Both the position numbers and the translations under genes were made by a program. Source: Bacteroides stercorirosoris (GTDB lineage: Bacteria; Bacteroidota; Bacteroidia; Bacteroidales; Bacteroidaceae). Taken from it: 64,000 nt of DNA. Every line of letters starts with the position of its first letter. Position 1 is the first letter of the stretch. The stretch spans positions 183,186 to 247,185 of the forward strand of contig NZ_FQZN01000005.1 in the NCBI RefSeq assembly GCF_900142015.1, written 5' to 3'. Under the pieces are notes generated by a model, which saw only the letters and a program-made list of their open reading frames with translations, searched no databases and was not told where the DNA came from. Shown one piece after another: positions 26,875-36,506 of this stretch.

Positions 26875-27648
26875 ATGACTGTTATTTATCCGTCTCCCAT
26901 TTTCGGTCCTGTTCATTCCCGCCGTTTGGGAGTTTCTTTAGGGATTAACTTATTGCCGGAAGATGGTAAAGTGTGTTCTTTCGACTGCATTTATTGCGAA
27001 TGTGGTTTCAATGCCGACCATCGTGCCAAAAAGCCGCTTCCCACCCGTGAGGAAGTCCGTACTGCCCTTGAAGTCAGACTTCAGGATATGCAGCAGAACG
27101 GACCTAAACCCGATGTGCTTACCTTTGCCGGAAACGGTGAACCGACGGCTCATCCGCATTTTCCTGAAATCATAGAAGACACATTGGCTCTTCGCGACAA
27201 GTATTTCCCGAATGCTAAAGTCAGCGTATTGAGTAATTCTACTTTTATTCATCGTCCTGCAGTATTCGATGCATTGAATAAGATAGATAACAATATCCTG
27301 AAACTCGATACGGTAGACGAGGAGTACATCCGTACCGTGGATCGTCCTAACGCACATTATTCAGTAGCTGAAATCATTGAACACATGAAGGCTTTCAAAG
27401 GTAATTGCATCATTCAAACCATGTTTATGAAAGGCAGTTATCAGGGAAAAGATGTGGATAATACTTCTGACAAATATGTTCTTCCCTGGCTGGAAGCCGT
27501 GAAAGAGATAAAACCTCGTCAGGTGATGATTTATACTATTGACCGCGAAACGCCTGACCATGATTTGTGCAAAGCCACCCATGAGGAACTGGACCGCATT
27601 GCGGCCTTAATTAAAGAAACGGGTATTCCGGTAAGTGTTTCTTACTAA
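26875..27648 (+). CDS. Radical SAM protein
   Basis: This 257-residue enzyme carries the [4Fe-4S] motif CSFDCIYC near residue 37, followed by a Cys-Gly pair. The N-terminal block FGPVHSRRLGVSLGINLLP is typical of the COG0731-like radical SAM group. FAGNGEPTAHPHF and LSNSTF complete the SAM-binding half-barrel. The reaction is unknown. The start at 26875 (ATG) is preferred over TTG 26866. A TAACTTTG element at 26846-26853 gives a short leader. The flavin reductase gene follows 22 bp downstream, so the two are likely co-transcribed. Confidence 0.9.
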   Translation: MTVIYPSPIFGPVHSRRLGVSLGINLLPEDGKVCSFDCIYCECGFNADHRAKKPLPTREEVRTALEVRLQDMQQNGPKPDVLTFAGNGEPTAHPHFPEIIEDTLALRDKYFPNAKVSVLSNSTFIHRPAVFDALNKIDNNILKLDTVDEEYIRTVDRPNAHYSVAEIIEHMKAFKGNCIIQTMFMKGSYQGKDVDNTSDKYVLPWLEAVKEIKPRQVMIYTIDRETPDHDLCKATHEELDRIAALIKETGIPVSVSY

Positions 27649-27670
27649 ATAATTTAATAATATACATTTT

Positions 27671-28180
27671 ATGAAACCTATTGCAATTAAAGACCTTTCA
27701 GATAACTTCTTTGAAATTATCGGTAAAGAATGGATGCTGGTGACGGCAGGTAATAAGGAGCATTTCAATACTATGACTGCCAGTTGGGGCGGCATAGGCT
27801 TCCTATGGAACAAACCAGTGGTTTATGTCTTTATCCGTCCGGAGCGTTACACGTTTGAGTTTATTGAGAAGAGTGAATACTTTACGCTCTCTTTTTTGGG
27901 AGAAGAAAACAGAGCTATTCATAAGATTTGTGGAAGCAAGTCGGGTAGGGAAGTGGACAAGGTGAAGGAAACAGGGCTGAAACCCATTGTTACGGAAAAA
28001 GGAAATATTCTTTTTGAACAGGGACGCCTTAGTCTGGAATGTCGCAAGCTCTATACGGATGTAATGAAAGAAGATTGCTTCATTGATCCTGCTGTATGTA
28101 AACAATGGTATGGTGGTGCTCATGGCGGCTTGCACCATATTTATGTAGCGGAAATTACCGGAGCATGGATAAGGGAATAA
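27671..28180 (+). CDS. Flavin reductase-like FMN-binding protein
   Basis: This 169-residue single-domain flavoprotein is of the flavin reductase-like (split-barrel) family. The N-terminal MLVTAGNKEHFNTMTASWGGIGFLW block binds FMN, followed by VFIRPERYTFEFIEKSEYFTLSF and a GGLHHIYVAEI strand at the end. It may supply electrons to a partner or be a small flavodoxin-like redox protein. It lies 22 bp after the radical SAM gene, and an inverted repeat at 28203-28247 ends the unit. Confidence 0.88.
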   Translation: MKPIAIKDLSDNFFEIIGKEWMLVTAGNKEHFNTMTASWGGIGFLWNKPVVYVFIRPERYTFEFIEKSEYFTLSFLGEENRAIHKICGSKSGREVDKVKETGLKPIVTEKGNILFEQGRLSLECRKLYTDVMKEDCFIDPAVCKQWYGGAHGGLHHIYVAEITGAWIRE

Positions 28181-28202
28181 AGGAGATTTTTCTGTAAAAA
28201 GG

Positions 28203-28247
28203 ATGCTGGGTGACTATGTATTCACTTTATACACAATCACCCAGCAT
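28203..28247. terminator. Bidirectional terminator
   Basis: ATGCTGGGTGA (28203-28213) pairs perfectly with TCACCCAGCAT (28237-28247) between the convergent flavin reductase and SulP genes. Confidence 0.75.
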
Positions 28248-28270
28248 TATCATAAAAACAATTATTGTTT

Positions 28271-29950
28271 TCATTCAATTAATTCTTTCGCTCTTTCCAA
28301 TGCCACATTGATATTCGGGCAAATGTTCTTTTCACCCAAAAGCTCGTAGAAACCAGACTTCTTCAATACTTTGTGTACCTTCTCATTTACTCCGGAAAGT
28401 ACGATTGTTGTTTTTTCACGTTGAGCCATTTGGCAAAGGCTGGTCAGGTTATGAATACCTGTGGAATCAATGAAAGGCACTTTTCTCATACGGATGATAC
28501 GTACTTTGGGACGGTCGCCCAGTCTGGACATGATTTCCTCGAATTTAGTGGCGATACCAAAGAAGTACGGACCATTGATTTCGTATACTTCCACACCTTT
28601 CGGGATAATCAGGTTTTCTTCGCTCATCTGGATGTCGGACTCTGCATTCGGGTCTATTTCGTCTTTGATGACGGAGATTTCAGTAGTCTCCATCACACGA
28701 CGCATGAAAAGTACACAAGCGATGACCAAACCTACTTCAATGGCAATTGTCAGATCGAAGATAACCGTCAGGAAGAAAGTAATCAGCAAAACGGTCACGT
28801 CTGATTTCGGACTCTTCAATAAAGCCTTGAACGTACGCCATCCACTCATGTTATAAGAGACTATTACGAGTACGCCTGCCAGACAAGCCATCGGAATATA
28901 TTGTGCCAACGGCATAAGAAACAGAAGGATGAGTAACAGCACAACTGCATGAACCATACCTGCAACAGGGGTTTTACCACCATTGTTGATATTTGCCATC
29001 GTACGTGCAATAGCTCCTGTGGCAGGAATACCACCAAATAGAGGAGTGACCAGATTGGCTGCTCCCTGTGCAATCAATTCCGTATTAGAATCATGCTTGT
29101 CACCAATCACACCATCCGCTACCGTAGCTGAAAGCAGTGACTCAATAGCCCCCAATACGGCAATGGTAATGGCAACAGGGAAAAGGTTTTTAATAGCTTC
29201 CCAATTTAAGGAAGGCATCACTGCATCGGGAAGTTCCGCTTTAATACTGAAACGGTCACCAATGGTGTCGATACAGGTAATACCACCGTATGTTTTCATC
29301 AGATATACCGCTACCGTCACTACGATAATTGCAATCAGCGAACCGGGTATCTTCTTTGAGAACTTCGGAGTAATGGCAATAATTGCAATGCTGACAATAC
29401 TGACAATTGTATTCCACCAATTGATCGTATCAAAATGATTAAAATAAATAATCCATTTTCCTACAAAATCTCCCGGCACCTTCTCTCCGCCAAAATTCAG
29501 CCCGAAGATATCGGCAATCTGTGTCGTAAAAATAGTGACGGCAATACCACTGGTGAAACCTACAATAATAGGATAGGGGATAAACTTGATAACAGCACCT
29601 AACTTGAATACTCCTAATAGTATTAGAATAACTCCTGCCATCAGTGTGGCGACAATCAGTCCTGCCTCTCCATATTGCTGGATAATGCCATAGATGATAA
29701 CGATAAAAGCTCCTGTAGGACCTCCTATCTGTACTTTACTGCCTCCCAGCATGGAGATGATGAATCCGGCAATGATAGCCGTGATAATACCTTTTTCAGG
29801 TGATACGCCGGATGCGATACCGAACGCAATGGCAAGCGGAAGAGCAACGATACCCACAATGATACCGGCCATCAGGTCTGCCATAAATAATTCTTTTGAA
29901 TAATTTTTCAAAGCCGTGTATAACTTCGGCTTGAATTCGAACGCCTTCAT
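28271..29950 (-). CDS. SulP-family anion transporter with STAS domain
   Basis: This 559-residue membrane protein has about 12-14 helices over residues 25-430, then a cytoplasmic STAS domain (about 450-555) with the PFIDSTGIHNL block. The N-terminal signature GIASGVSPEKGI and GGPTGAFIVI are typical of SulP/SLC26 carriers. Members move sulfate, bicarbonate or other anions with sodium or protons. The specific anion cannot be read from sequence. A TAATTTTG element at 29982-29989 (minus) is the probable promoter. Confidence 0.94.
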   Translation of the reverse strand: MKAFEFKPKLYTALKNYSKELFMADLMAGIIVGIVALPLAIAFGIASGVSPEKGIITAIIAGFIISMLGGSKVQIGGPTGAFIVIIYGIIQQYGEAGLIVATLMAGVILILLGVFKLGAVIKFIPYPIIVGFTSGIAVTIFTTQIADIFGLNFGGEKVPGDFVGKWIIYFNHFDTINWWNTIVSIVSIAIIAITPKFSKKIPGSLIAIIVVTVAVYLMKTYGGITCIDTIGDRFSIKAELPDAVMPSLNWEAIKNLFPVAITIAVLGAIESLLSATVADGVIGDKHDSNTELIAQGAANLVTPLFGGIPATGAIARTMANINNGGKTPVAGMVHAVVLLLILLFLMPLAQYIPMACLAGVLVIVSYNMSGWRTFKALLKSPKSDVTVLLITFFLTVIFDLTIAIEVGLVIACVLFMRRVMETTEISVIKDEIDPNAESDIQMSEENLIIPKGVEVYEINGPYFFGIATKFEEIMSRLGDRPKVRIIRMRKVPFIDSTGIHNLTSLCQMAQREKTTIVLSGVNEKVHKVLKKSGFYELLGEKNICPNINVALERAKELIE

Positions 29951-30133
29951 GGATAATCTGTCTTTTTTGTGAAACGAGGCGCAAAATTAGACAAAATAAT
30001 GCATATTCCGGATTATTAAATGAAGAATTATTTGATATCAAGTGAGAATAAGCATTTTCTATTATAGATTTTATCTATCCCTGCATAGACAAATCCGATG
30101 AATAAAAAGTGTGTGAATCTCAAACAAAAAGCC

Positions 30134-30141
30134 TATTTTTG
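30134..30141 (+). promoter_or_regulatory. Rubrerythrin promoter -7 element
   Basis: TATTTTTG matches TAnnTTTG, 65 bases upstream of the rubrerythrin start. Confidence 0.5.
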
Positions 30142-30205
30142 TGTTGTAATAAAAATGACTAACGACAATTGATACGTAATTTACTAACTAAATAAGAAAA
30201 AGATT

Positions 30206-30784
30206 ATGGCTAAAAGTGTTAAGGGAACTCAAACAGAAAAAAATCTGTTGACCTCATTTGCAGGAGAATCACAGGCAAGAATGCGTTACACTTACTTTGC
30301 AAGTGTAGCTAAGAAAGAAGGCTACGAACAAATCGCTGCTATTTTCACTGAAACGGCTGACCAGGAAAAAGAACACGCCAAGCGTATGTTCAAGTATCTG
30401 GAAGGTGGTATGGTAGAAATCACTGCAAGCTATCCTGCCGGTGTCATCAGCACTACATTGGAAAATCTGAAAGCAGCCGCTGCCGGCGAACACGAAGAAT
30501 GGTCATTGGATTATCCTCACTTTGCTGACGTGGCAGAAAAAGAAGGTTTCTATGAAATCGCTGCTATGTACCGCAACATTTCAATTGCCGAAAAAGGTCA
30601 TGAAGAAAGATACCTGGCTTTCGTAAACAATATCGAGAATGCTACTGTATTCGCTAAAGAAGGTGAAGTGGTATGGCAATGCCGTAACTGCGGTTTCATT
30701 TATACAGGTAAGGAAGCTCCCGAAGTTTGTCCGGCTTGTTTGCACCCGCAGGCTTATTTCGAAGTGAAGAAAGAAAACTATTAA
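30206..30784 (+). CDS. rbr: Rubrerythrin
   Basis: This 192-residue cytoplasmic di-iron peroxidase reduces hydrogen peroxide in anaerobes. The ferritin-like domain (1-145) carries the two EKEHAKRMF-type and EKGHEERY iron-ligand helices. The C-terminal rubredoxin-like zinc/iron site is CRNCGFIYTG with CPACLHP about 15 residues later. The length is standard. It is a single-gene unit with its own promoter and terminator, as expected for an oxidative-stress gene that needs high expression. Confidence 0.97.
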   Translation: MAKSVKGTQTEKNLLTSFAGESQARMRYTYFASVAKKEGYEQIAAIFTETADQEKEHAKRMFKYLEGGMVEITASYPAGVISTTLENLKAAAAGEHEEWSLDYPHFADVAEKEGFYEIAAMYRNISIAEKGHEERYLAFVNNIENATVFAKEGEVVWQCRNCGFIYTGKEAPEVCPACLHPQAYFEVKKENY

Positions 30785-30808
30785 GAAATTCTTATTTCTA
30801 CGATAAAG

Positions 30809-30846
30809 AACGCCCGGGTGTCTAATTAAAAACATCCGGGCGTTTT
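30809..30846 (+). terminator. Rubrerythrin terminator
   Basis: AACGCCCGGGTG pairs with CATCCGGGCGTT, followed by TTT, 25 bases after the stop. Confidence 0.85.
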
Positions 30847-30916
30847 GCATTATAAGCAGAGTATCTTAACTCTCCTCCTTCAAGAAGGAGGTGGTAGGTA
30901 TTAATAAGGTTTTATC

Positions 30917-32488
30917 TTATTTCTTTGCGTGCGGATAGTCAATCGTATAATGCAATCCGCGACTTTCCTTACGCTCTATTGCCTGACGTGTAATCAGATA
31001 ACCTACATTGACCATATTACGCAACTCACAAATAGCTCTGGATGCCTTGCTGCGCTTGAACAAGTCTTCCGTCTCTTCATATATCATATCCAAACGTACC
31101 CAAGCGCGTTTCAGACGCAGGTTGCTGCGTACAATGCCCACATATGCGCCCATAATCTGATTGACCTCTTTCATGCTTTGGGTGATAAGCACCATTTCTT
31201 CATTGGTCACTGTTCCTTCGGCGTTCCATTCCGGTATCTCACGATTGAATTCATAGCGGTCGAGTTCGCTTAAAGCATGTTTGGCGGCAGCGTCAGCATA
31301 GACAACCGCTTCAATCAATGAGTTGGAAGCTAAACGGTTACCCCCGTGCAGACCCGTACAAGAACATTCTCCTACGGCATACAGGCGGTTGATGGACGAC
31401 TCTCCGTTCAGATTCACCTTGATACCACCGCAAAGGTAATGGGCGGCAGGAGCTACCGGGATATAATCTTTGGTAATATCGATACCCAGACTGAGGCATT
31501 TCTCATAGATATTCGGGAAATGCTTCTTGGTTTCTTCCGGGTCCTTGTGCGTGACGTCCAGATAAACGTGATCGTCGCCGCGTTGCTTCATCTCACTGTC
31601 GATGGCACGTGCCACGATGTCACGCGGAGCGAGTGACAGACGGGGGTCATACTTCTGCATGAACTCTTCGCCACCCATATTGCGCAATACACCGCCGTAG
31701 CCGCGCATGGCCTCTGTTATCAGGAAGCAGGGGCGGTCGCCCGGATGATAAAGTGCGGTAGGGTGGAACTGTATGAACTCCATGTCCTGCACGAAACCTT
31801 TGGCGCGATATACCATCGCTATTCCGTCTCCCGTAGCCACCAGCGGATTGGTAGTGTTGCGGTAAACGGCACCCACGCCACCGGTAGCCATCAGTGTTAC
31901 TTTCGAGAGGAAAGTATCTACTTCGCCCGTATCCTCATTCAGTACATACGCTCCATAGCATTTGATGCCCGGAGTATGACGGGTTACGATAATGCCCATG
32001 TGATGCTGTGTGATGATTTCTACGGCAAAATGGCGGTTGAATATCTCGATATTGGGATGCGTCTTTACGGCTCTGATGAGGCTTTCCTGTATTTCGGCAC
32101 CGGTGTTGTCCTTGTGGTGCAGGATGCGGAACTCAGAGTGACCGCCTTCTTTGTGCAGGTCGAAGTCTCCCCGCTCGTTCTTGTCGAATTCCACTCCCCA
32201 GTCTATCAGTTCCTTGATTTGTCCGGGTGCTTCACGCACCACTTTCTCTACGGCGGCACGGTCACTGATCCAGTCACCCGCAATCATGGTATCCTCAATG
32301 TGCTTGTCGAAGTTATCTACCAGTGTGTTGGTCACTGAGGCGATGCCCCCTTGGGCGAAGAAGGTGTTGGCTTCTTCCAGTTCCGTCTTGCAGATGAGTG
32401 CTACCTTACCTTTATGAGCCACTTTCAGAGCGAAACTCATACCGGCTATACCGGAACCAATTACTAAAAAGTCGAACTCTTTAATCAT
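30917..32488 (-). CDS. nadB: L-aspartate oxidase
   Basis: The protein has 523 residues from ATG 32488 (MIKEFDFLVIGSGIAG, FAD dinucleotide fold). It oxidises L-aspartate to iminoaspartate, the substrate of NadA, using fumarate or oxygen. Family blocks are NTFFAQGGIA, GGHSEFRILHHKDNTG, QFHPTALYHPG and LHGGNRLASNSL. The length and the lack of a membrane anchor separate it from the fumarate reductase and succinate dehydrogenase flavoproteins. A TAGCTTTG element at 32510-32517 (minus) lies just upstream and argues against the longer start at 32512. Confidence 0.96.
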   Translation of the reverse strand: MIKEFDFLVIGSGIAGMSFALKVAHKGKVALICKTELEEANTFFAQGGIASVTNTLVDNFDKHIEDTMIAGDWISDRAAVEKVVREAPGQIKELIDWGVEFDKNERGDFDLHKEGGHSEFRILHHKDNTGAEIQESLIRAVKTHPNIEIFNRHFAVEIITQHHMGIIVTRHTPGIKCYGAYVLNEDTGEVDTFLSKVTLMATGGVGAVYRNTTNPLVATGDGIAMVYRAKGFVQDMEFIQFHPTALYHPGDRPCFLITEAMRGYGGVLRNMGGEEFMQKYDPRLSLAPRDIVARAIDSEMKQRGDDHVYLDVTHKDPEETKKHFPNIYEKCLSLGIDITKDYIPVAPAAHYLCGGIKVNLNGESSINRLYAVGECSCTGLHGGNRLASNSLIEAVVYADAAAKHALSELDRYEFNREIPEWNAEGTVTNEEMVLITQSMKEVNQIMGAYVGIVRSNLRLKRAWVRLDMIYEETEDLFKRSKASRAICELRNMVNVGYLITRQAIERKESRGLHYTIDYPHAKK

Positions 32489-32565
32489 ATTTCGTATGTT
32501 TAAGTACTGCAAAGCTACAAAATAACTGGGTTGCTTGTACTTTTCGTGTATATTAATTCACGAAT

Positions 32566-34488
32566 TTATGATAAATATTGCTTGATAACCTCATCCAGCG
32601 ACTCTTCTTTTGTAAGATTTATTTTCTTCCGCATACGCGAACGGATCATATTGACGCTGTTTCGGTTGATGCCCATAATCAAGGCTATCTCATCCGTGCT
32701 CTGGTTCATGCAGATGAGCATGGCGAGCAGTTCTTCGTTGCGCGTCAGATTCGGGTATTTCTCCCTTAACTTGGGCAGGTAGAGTGGATATATGGCGGCA
32801 AAAGACTTTCTGAAGTTATTCTCGTCTTCCTTGCTGAGCAGGTTCTGTCCGGTCAGCTGGCTGATGGTATTCAGATTGTTGGTAGCCATAATCTGTTCTA
32901 TTTGTTTGGACAGTTCCTCGTTGTGCCGGTTCAGTTCCTGCTGGCTGGCGATTAATTTCTGTATTTCCTGTCTGCGCTTTTCCAATAACAGACGGTTTGC
33001 TTTCTTCCGGGTGAAGAAGTAGGCGATGGAAATGATAAGTATCAACAGTAGCGCAATGGAGATGCAGATATTGAAGACTAACCGGCGGTGTTGCAGTTCC
33101 ACCTGTGCGGAGAGCAGTTTGTTTTCTTTCTCCTGGCGTTCGGTATCAAAGCGGATATTGGCGGCGGCAACGACACGCAGCCTTTCATTGTAATTCAGGG
33201 AGTCGGCAAAGATGTGGTTACGGTCGTAGCAACGGAAGAAGGCATCGTCCATTCTCATGTTCCGGTAGTATTCCATAAGTATCTGGTTGGTGCTGTATTC
33301 CATTTCTCTCATATCCATTTCCCTATATCCCTTTGCGGCTTTCTCTATCAGTGCGATTCCCTGGGTGGCTTTTCCTGTATGAAGCAAAGCGCGTCCCAAG
33401 TGAAGGTTCAACTGATGTCTGGCCCATTGCGGCATACGGGCGCTGTCCGGGCAAATGCTCAATGCGAGGTCTAAGGCTTTTTGCACGGAGTCCGGATAAT
33501 CCTGGTAAGCATCCACTGCGAGAGCCTTGTTGACGAACACCCCTTTAAAACTCCTCTGTGCAGCCGAAACTTTCTCTGCCTGGTTCAGATAATAGAATAC
33601 GGAGTCCCTCTCCTGGGTTTTACGGAATATCTCTGCACGGTAGCGGTAAAGGTCACCCAGCCCGAAACTGTCTTTCAGAAGTGAGTAGTGCTGGGCTTTC
33701 GCATTCATTTGCAGTGCACGGTCGTACATACCCAATTCGGCATAAAGGTTAGCCTGCTCTCCATAAGCTATCACGATGTTAGGCGGGGCTATGCTGTCGG
33801 TATAGCTGTTGATGGCCTCTTGATTGGTGGCTACTGCTTTCTCGTACTCGCCTACGAGGCGGTAATAGATGCCCAGCCGGGAGATGATGCGGAGCATATT
33901 CTGAAAGCTCCCTCCCTGATGGTAACATTCCATGGCCCGTTCCAGTAGCCGGATGGCTTGGGGAATATCATTGCCGGAATAGACATAGACTCCGCTGACT
34001 AATTCTGCCTGCGGAATGTAACGGTCAGCATCCTCATATTCGGGCAGCTGCAAGTATTCGTCTGCCAGTCGGATAGCCACTTGGTTGTCTCCGTACATCT
34101 GGTGCAGACTTGCCCGGGTGGATAACAGTTCGTGCTTGCAGTACTGTTGCAGGAAAGGGTTGTCGCTGATACTGTCCAGATACTCGATGCCGGGCTGGAA
34201 CTGTTTGCTGCCCAGATAGCTGAAATAAGAGAGGTTTAGTATTTGGCGGGCATATTTAGCCAAAGTGTCGTTGGGGATGGTTGCATTTGCTGTTGCAGCC
34301 AATAGTTGAGACAGTTTTTGTTGGGCTTCGTCAATGGCTTTTTGGTGCTTTTTTTCTCGTAATAATGCATTTAGTTCCGTGATGGTTTGTTGCCACTTTT
34401 GCGCATCATTACTGTTTGTAGAATTCGGACTTGTTGTACAGGCTCCTATGGATACTATAAGGAGCAACAGGAGTATTTTTATTTTCAT
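32566..34488 (-). CDS. Membrane TPR protein with C-terminal HTH (regulator)
   Basis: This 640-residue protein has a lipobox-type or signal N-terminus (LLIVSIGAC, Cys17). It has a long array of TPR helices (about 40-450), one membrane helix (about 472-495) and a coiled coil. The C-terminal winged or LuxR-like helix-turn-helix (about 590-640) has NEELLAMLICMNQSTDEIALIMGI and then NSVNMIRSRMRKK. The layout places TPRs in the periplasm and the DNA-binding part in the cytoplasm. Its direct gene target is unknown. The -7 element TATCTTTG is at 34518-34525 (minus). The same architecture recurs at 53042-54787. Confidence 0.8.
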   Translation of the reverse strand: MKIKILLLLLIVSIGACTTSPNSTNSNDAQKWQQTITELNALLREKKHQKAIDEAQQKLSQLLAATANATIPNDTLAKYARQILNLSYFSYLGSKQFQPGIEYLDSISDNPFLQQYCKHELLSTRASLHQMYGDNQVAIRLADEYLQLPEYEDADRYIPQAELVSGVYVYSGNDIPQAIRLLERAMECYHQGGSFQNMLRIISRLGIYYRLVGEYEKAVATNQEAINSYTDSIAPPNIVIAYGEQANLYAELGMYDRALQMNAKAQHYSLLKDSFGLGDLYRYRAEIFRKTQERDSVFYYLNQAEKVSAAQRSFKGVFVNKALAVDAYQDYPDSVQKALDLALSICPDSARMPQWARHQLNLHLGRALLHTGKATQGIALIEKAAKGYREMDMREMEYSTNQILMEYYRNMRMDDAFFRCYDRNHIFADSLNYNERLRVVAAANIRFDTERQEKENKLLSAQVELQHRRLVFNICISIALLLILIISIAYFFTRKKANRLLLEKRRQEIQKLIASQQELNRHNEELSKQIEQIMATNNLNTISQLTGQNLLSKEDENNFRKSFAAIYPLYLPKLREKYPNLTRNEELLAMLICMNQSTDEIALIMGINRNSVNMIRSRMRKKINLTKEESLDEVIKQYLS

Positions 34489-34712
34489 GGGTTTGAAAGT
34501 TTATTTTGTTTGTCAGGCAAAGATACAATTCCATTTTAAAATAGAAATAAGCAGTGTTCCTGTTTTTTGCATTTTATATATATTGATAATGAAGGTGATA
34601 CAGCTTTGTACATTAGATTGTATATTGCTAATTCATGGTTTAATCTTATATTTTCTGCAAATTTGTACACAGATGGACAACTAACCAATTCAAAAAAAGT
34701 AAAGTGGAAAAG

Positions 34713-35072
34713 ATGGCACGATTATGTATGAAAGAAATTAGCAGGGCTTTGATAGAAATGATTTCCGATGAGTCGCCTAATGCTTCGAAAGATATGCTGT
34801 GCGGAACGCGCGGAGCTGTTTTCCGTGAGATATTTATTTTTCATTATCCGGGTTTTATAAAAGAACTGCAGAAGCTTGTTCCCGGTGCCACGAAAGATGA
34901 AGAACTGCTTTGTATGCTGGTTGCCCTGGGGCAGTCTGCGGATGAGATTGAGCAATTGTTTTGTTTGTCGGCGGAACAGATATACATGTTTCGCAAGGCG
35001 GTGTGCTGGAAGATGAGGCTGGAAGATGATAAGCTGTTGGCGGATAGGCTGCGGGAGATATTGGAAGGATAA
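34713..35072 (+). CDS. Small stand-alone HTH protein related to the adjacent TPR regulator
   Basis: The protein has about 119 residues. The segment IFHYPGFIKELQKLVPGATK followed by DEELLCMLVALGQSADEIEQLF aligns with the last 90 residues of the protein at 32566-34488 (YPLYLPKLREKYPNLTRNEELLAMLICMNQS). It therefore looks like the DNA-binding end of that family without TPRs or a membrane anchor. GTG at 34704 is an alternative start. It is transcribed divergently from the TPR gene with about 220 bp between. It could modulate the same promoters; that is inference. Confidence 0.6.
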   Translation: MARLCMKEISRALIEMISDESPNASKDMLCGTRGAVFREIFIFHYPGFIKELQKLVPGATKDEELLCMLVALGQSADEIEQLFCLSAEQIYMFRKAVCWKMRLEDDKLLADRLREILEG

Positions 35073-35122
35073 TTCATATCATTCCATAAAAATGCCTATC
35101 TTAGCGGCAAAAATAAGACTCA

Positions 35123-35536
35123 ATGAACCGTATCTTCCATGCCCGTATTGCCGCAGGGCAATATTTGTTTTTGTTGATAGCAACGGCGGCCACTATCCAT
35201 GAAATGTGGATGAAGCATGCCGTCATGGCCATCATCTTCATGTTGCTGCTCATCATCGCTATCGAGCGTCTCATTCATACCACTTACACGCTGACGGCGG
35301 ATGGGCGCCTCATTCTCTATTTCGGGCGCTTCACCCGTTCGAAGGAGGTTCTCCTGAAAGATATTATTTCCGTGGAGCGGACTTCGTCCATGAAGATAGG
35401 GTGCTTTGCCGTGATGCGTTATGTGCTGGTGCGCTACGGAACGGAAGGGAAGTGTGCCGTGCTGCTTCCGGTGAAAGAGGATATGTTCATTAAAATGCTT
35501 CGGGAGCGTTTGCGCGAGGAGGCATCATCAGTGTAA
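35123..35536 (+). CDS. PH-domain-like membrane protein
   Basis: This is a 137-residue protein. Two hydrophobic helices lie at about 10-30 and 32-50. A bacterial PH-type beta domain follows (TTYTLTADGRLILYFGRF, then KDIISVERTSS). Such proteins are small inner-membrane proteins without assigned activity. It lies 50 bp after the stand-alone HTH gene and may share its transcript. Base composition is GC-richer than its neighbours. Confidence 0.7.
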   Translation: MNRIFHARIAAGQYLFLLIATAATIHEMWMKHAVMAIIFMLLLIIAIERLIHTTYTLTADGRLILYFGRFTRSKEVLLKDIISVERTSSMKIGCFAVMRYVLVRYGTEGKCAVLLPVKEDMFIKMLRERLREEASSV

Positions 35537-35641
35537 GTCTTGTTAACAGAAATTCTTTTTCGGTGAAGAAATATTAATTCCCGGTTCCACCTTTGCAGTC
35601 TTCCGGAAAGTCGTTCGTCTAATTTTCAAAAAGTAAGAGAA

Positions 35642-36400
35642 ATGATGATGAATTTAACTTGTGCTATTTTGCATACCGACAGACAGGTGAGAGAACAACT
35701 GGAAATGTTCATTGCCAAGACGCCTTTTCTTTCTTTGTGTGGAGAGTACAGTAATCCCATTGAAGCGTTGAAGGGGTATTATGAGAAAAAGGTAAGTATT
35801 TACTTTGTAGGGATTCAGCAGGAAGAAATGGAGGGAATAAACGGAATGGAATTCAGTAAATTGCTCTCCCCGTCCACTCGCGTCATATTTATTGCTGATA
35901 CTCCCCGCTATGCTGCCGAGTGCTTCCGCCTGGATGCACTGGATTATCTGGTATCCGAGATTAGTTTTCTCGTCTTTTTCGAAGCGGTGAACAAGGCTTC
36001 GCGCTGGTTCAATCTGAAAGGCGAAACAGGGATGCCGCTTAGCATTCTCCCCGAAAAGACACAAACGGAACTGCCTAAGGTTATTTATGTGAAGTCTGAC
36101 AGTCGGATCATTCGTCTGGCTATGTCCAGTATATGTTATATCGAGGGGCTGGGCGATTATGTGAAGATTTACAGCAAAGATGAACCGAAGCCTGTATTGA
36201 GTTTATGCAGCATGAAGTATATGGAAGAGAAACTGCCTTCTGATGATTTTATCCGCGTACACCGTTCGTTCATTATCCGCAAAGATTGCATTCGCATGAT
36301 AGAGGGTAACAAGATTGCTTTGGACAAGAGAAGTATTCCTATCGGAGAGGTTTACCGGAAGAAGTTGAAGAGTTATATTTCTAATTATTCTGTTCTTTAA
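35642..36400 (+). CDS. LytTR-type response regulator with degenerate receiver
   Basis: The protein has 252 residues. The N-terminal receiver-like fold (1-120) keeps LDALDYLVSEISF but has Gly57 where the phosphorylated Asp should be (IYFVGIQQ). Thr12-Asp13 stand in place of the acidic pair, and Ser105 replaces the invariant Lys. The C-terminal LytTR domain (about 148-250) is intact (YVKSDSRIIRL, IEGLGDYVKIY, FIRVHRSFIIRKD). It therefore probably binds DNA without aspartyl phosphorylation. No histidine kinase is adjacent. ATGs at 35645 and 35648 are alternative starts. Confidence 0.85.
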   Translation: MMMNLTCAILHTDRQVREQLEMFIAKTPFLSLCGEYSNPIEALKGYYEKKVSIYFVGIQQEEMEGINGMEFSKLLSPSTRVIFIADTPRYAAECFRLDALDYLVSEISFLVFFEAVNKASRWFNLKGETGMPLSILPEKTQTELPKVIYVKSDSRIIRLAMSSICYIEGLGDYVKIYSKDEPKPVLSLCSMKYMEEKLPSDDFIRVHRSFIIRKDCIRMIEGNKIALDKRSIPIGEVYRKKLKSYISNYSVL

Positions 36401-36415
36401 TGAGCGGTTATGATG

Positions 36416-36506
36416 CACCACAGATTACACAGATTTACACAGATTAGGGAAGATATCTCTGATTATTAATAAATTAAATCTGTGCTAATCTGTGTAATCT
36501 GTGGTG
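36416..36506. repeat. 91-bp palindromic repeat, copy 1
   Basis: The two 30-bp arms (starting CACCACAGATTACACAG) are inverted complements with one mismatch. The whole unit is the reverse complement of 43485-43575 with one base different, and the likeness continues about 14 bases into each flank. A diverged relative is at 47424-47534. Confidence 0.85.
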
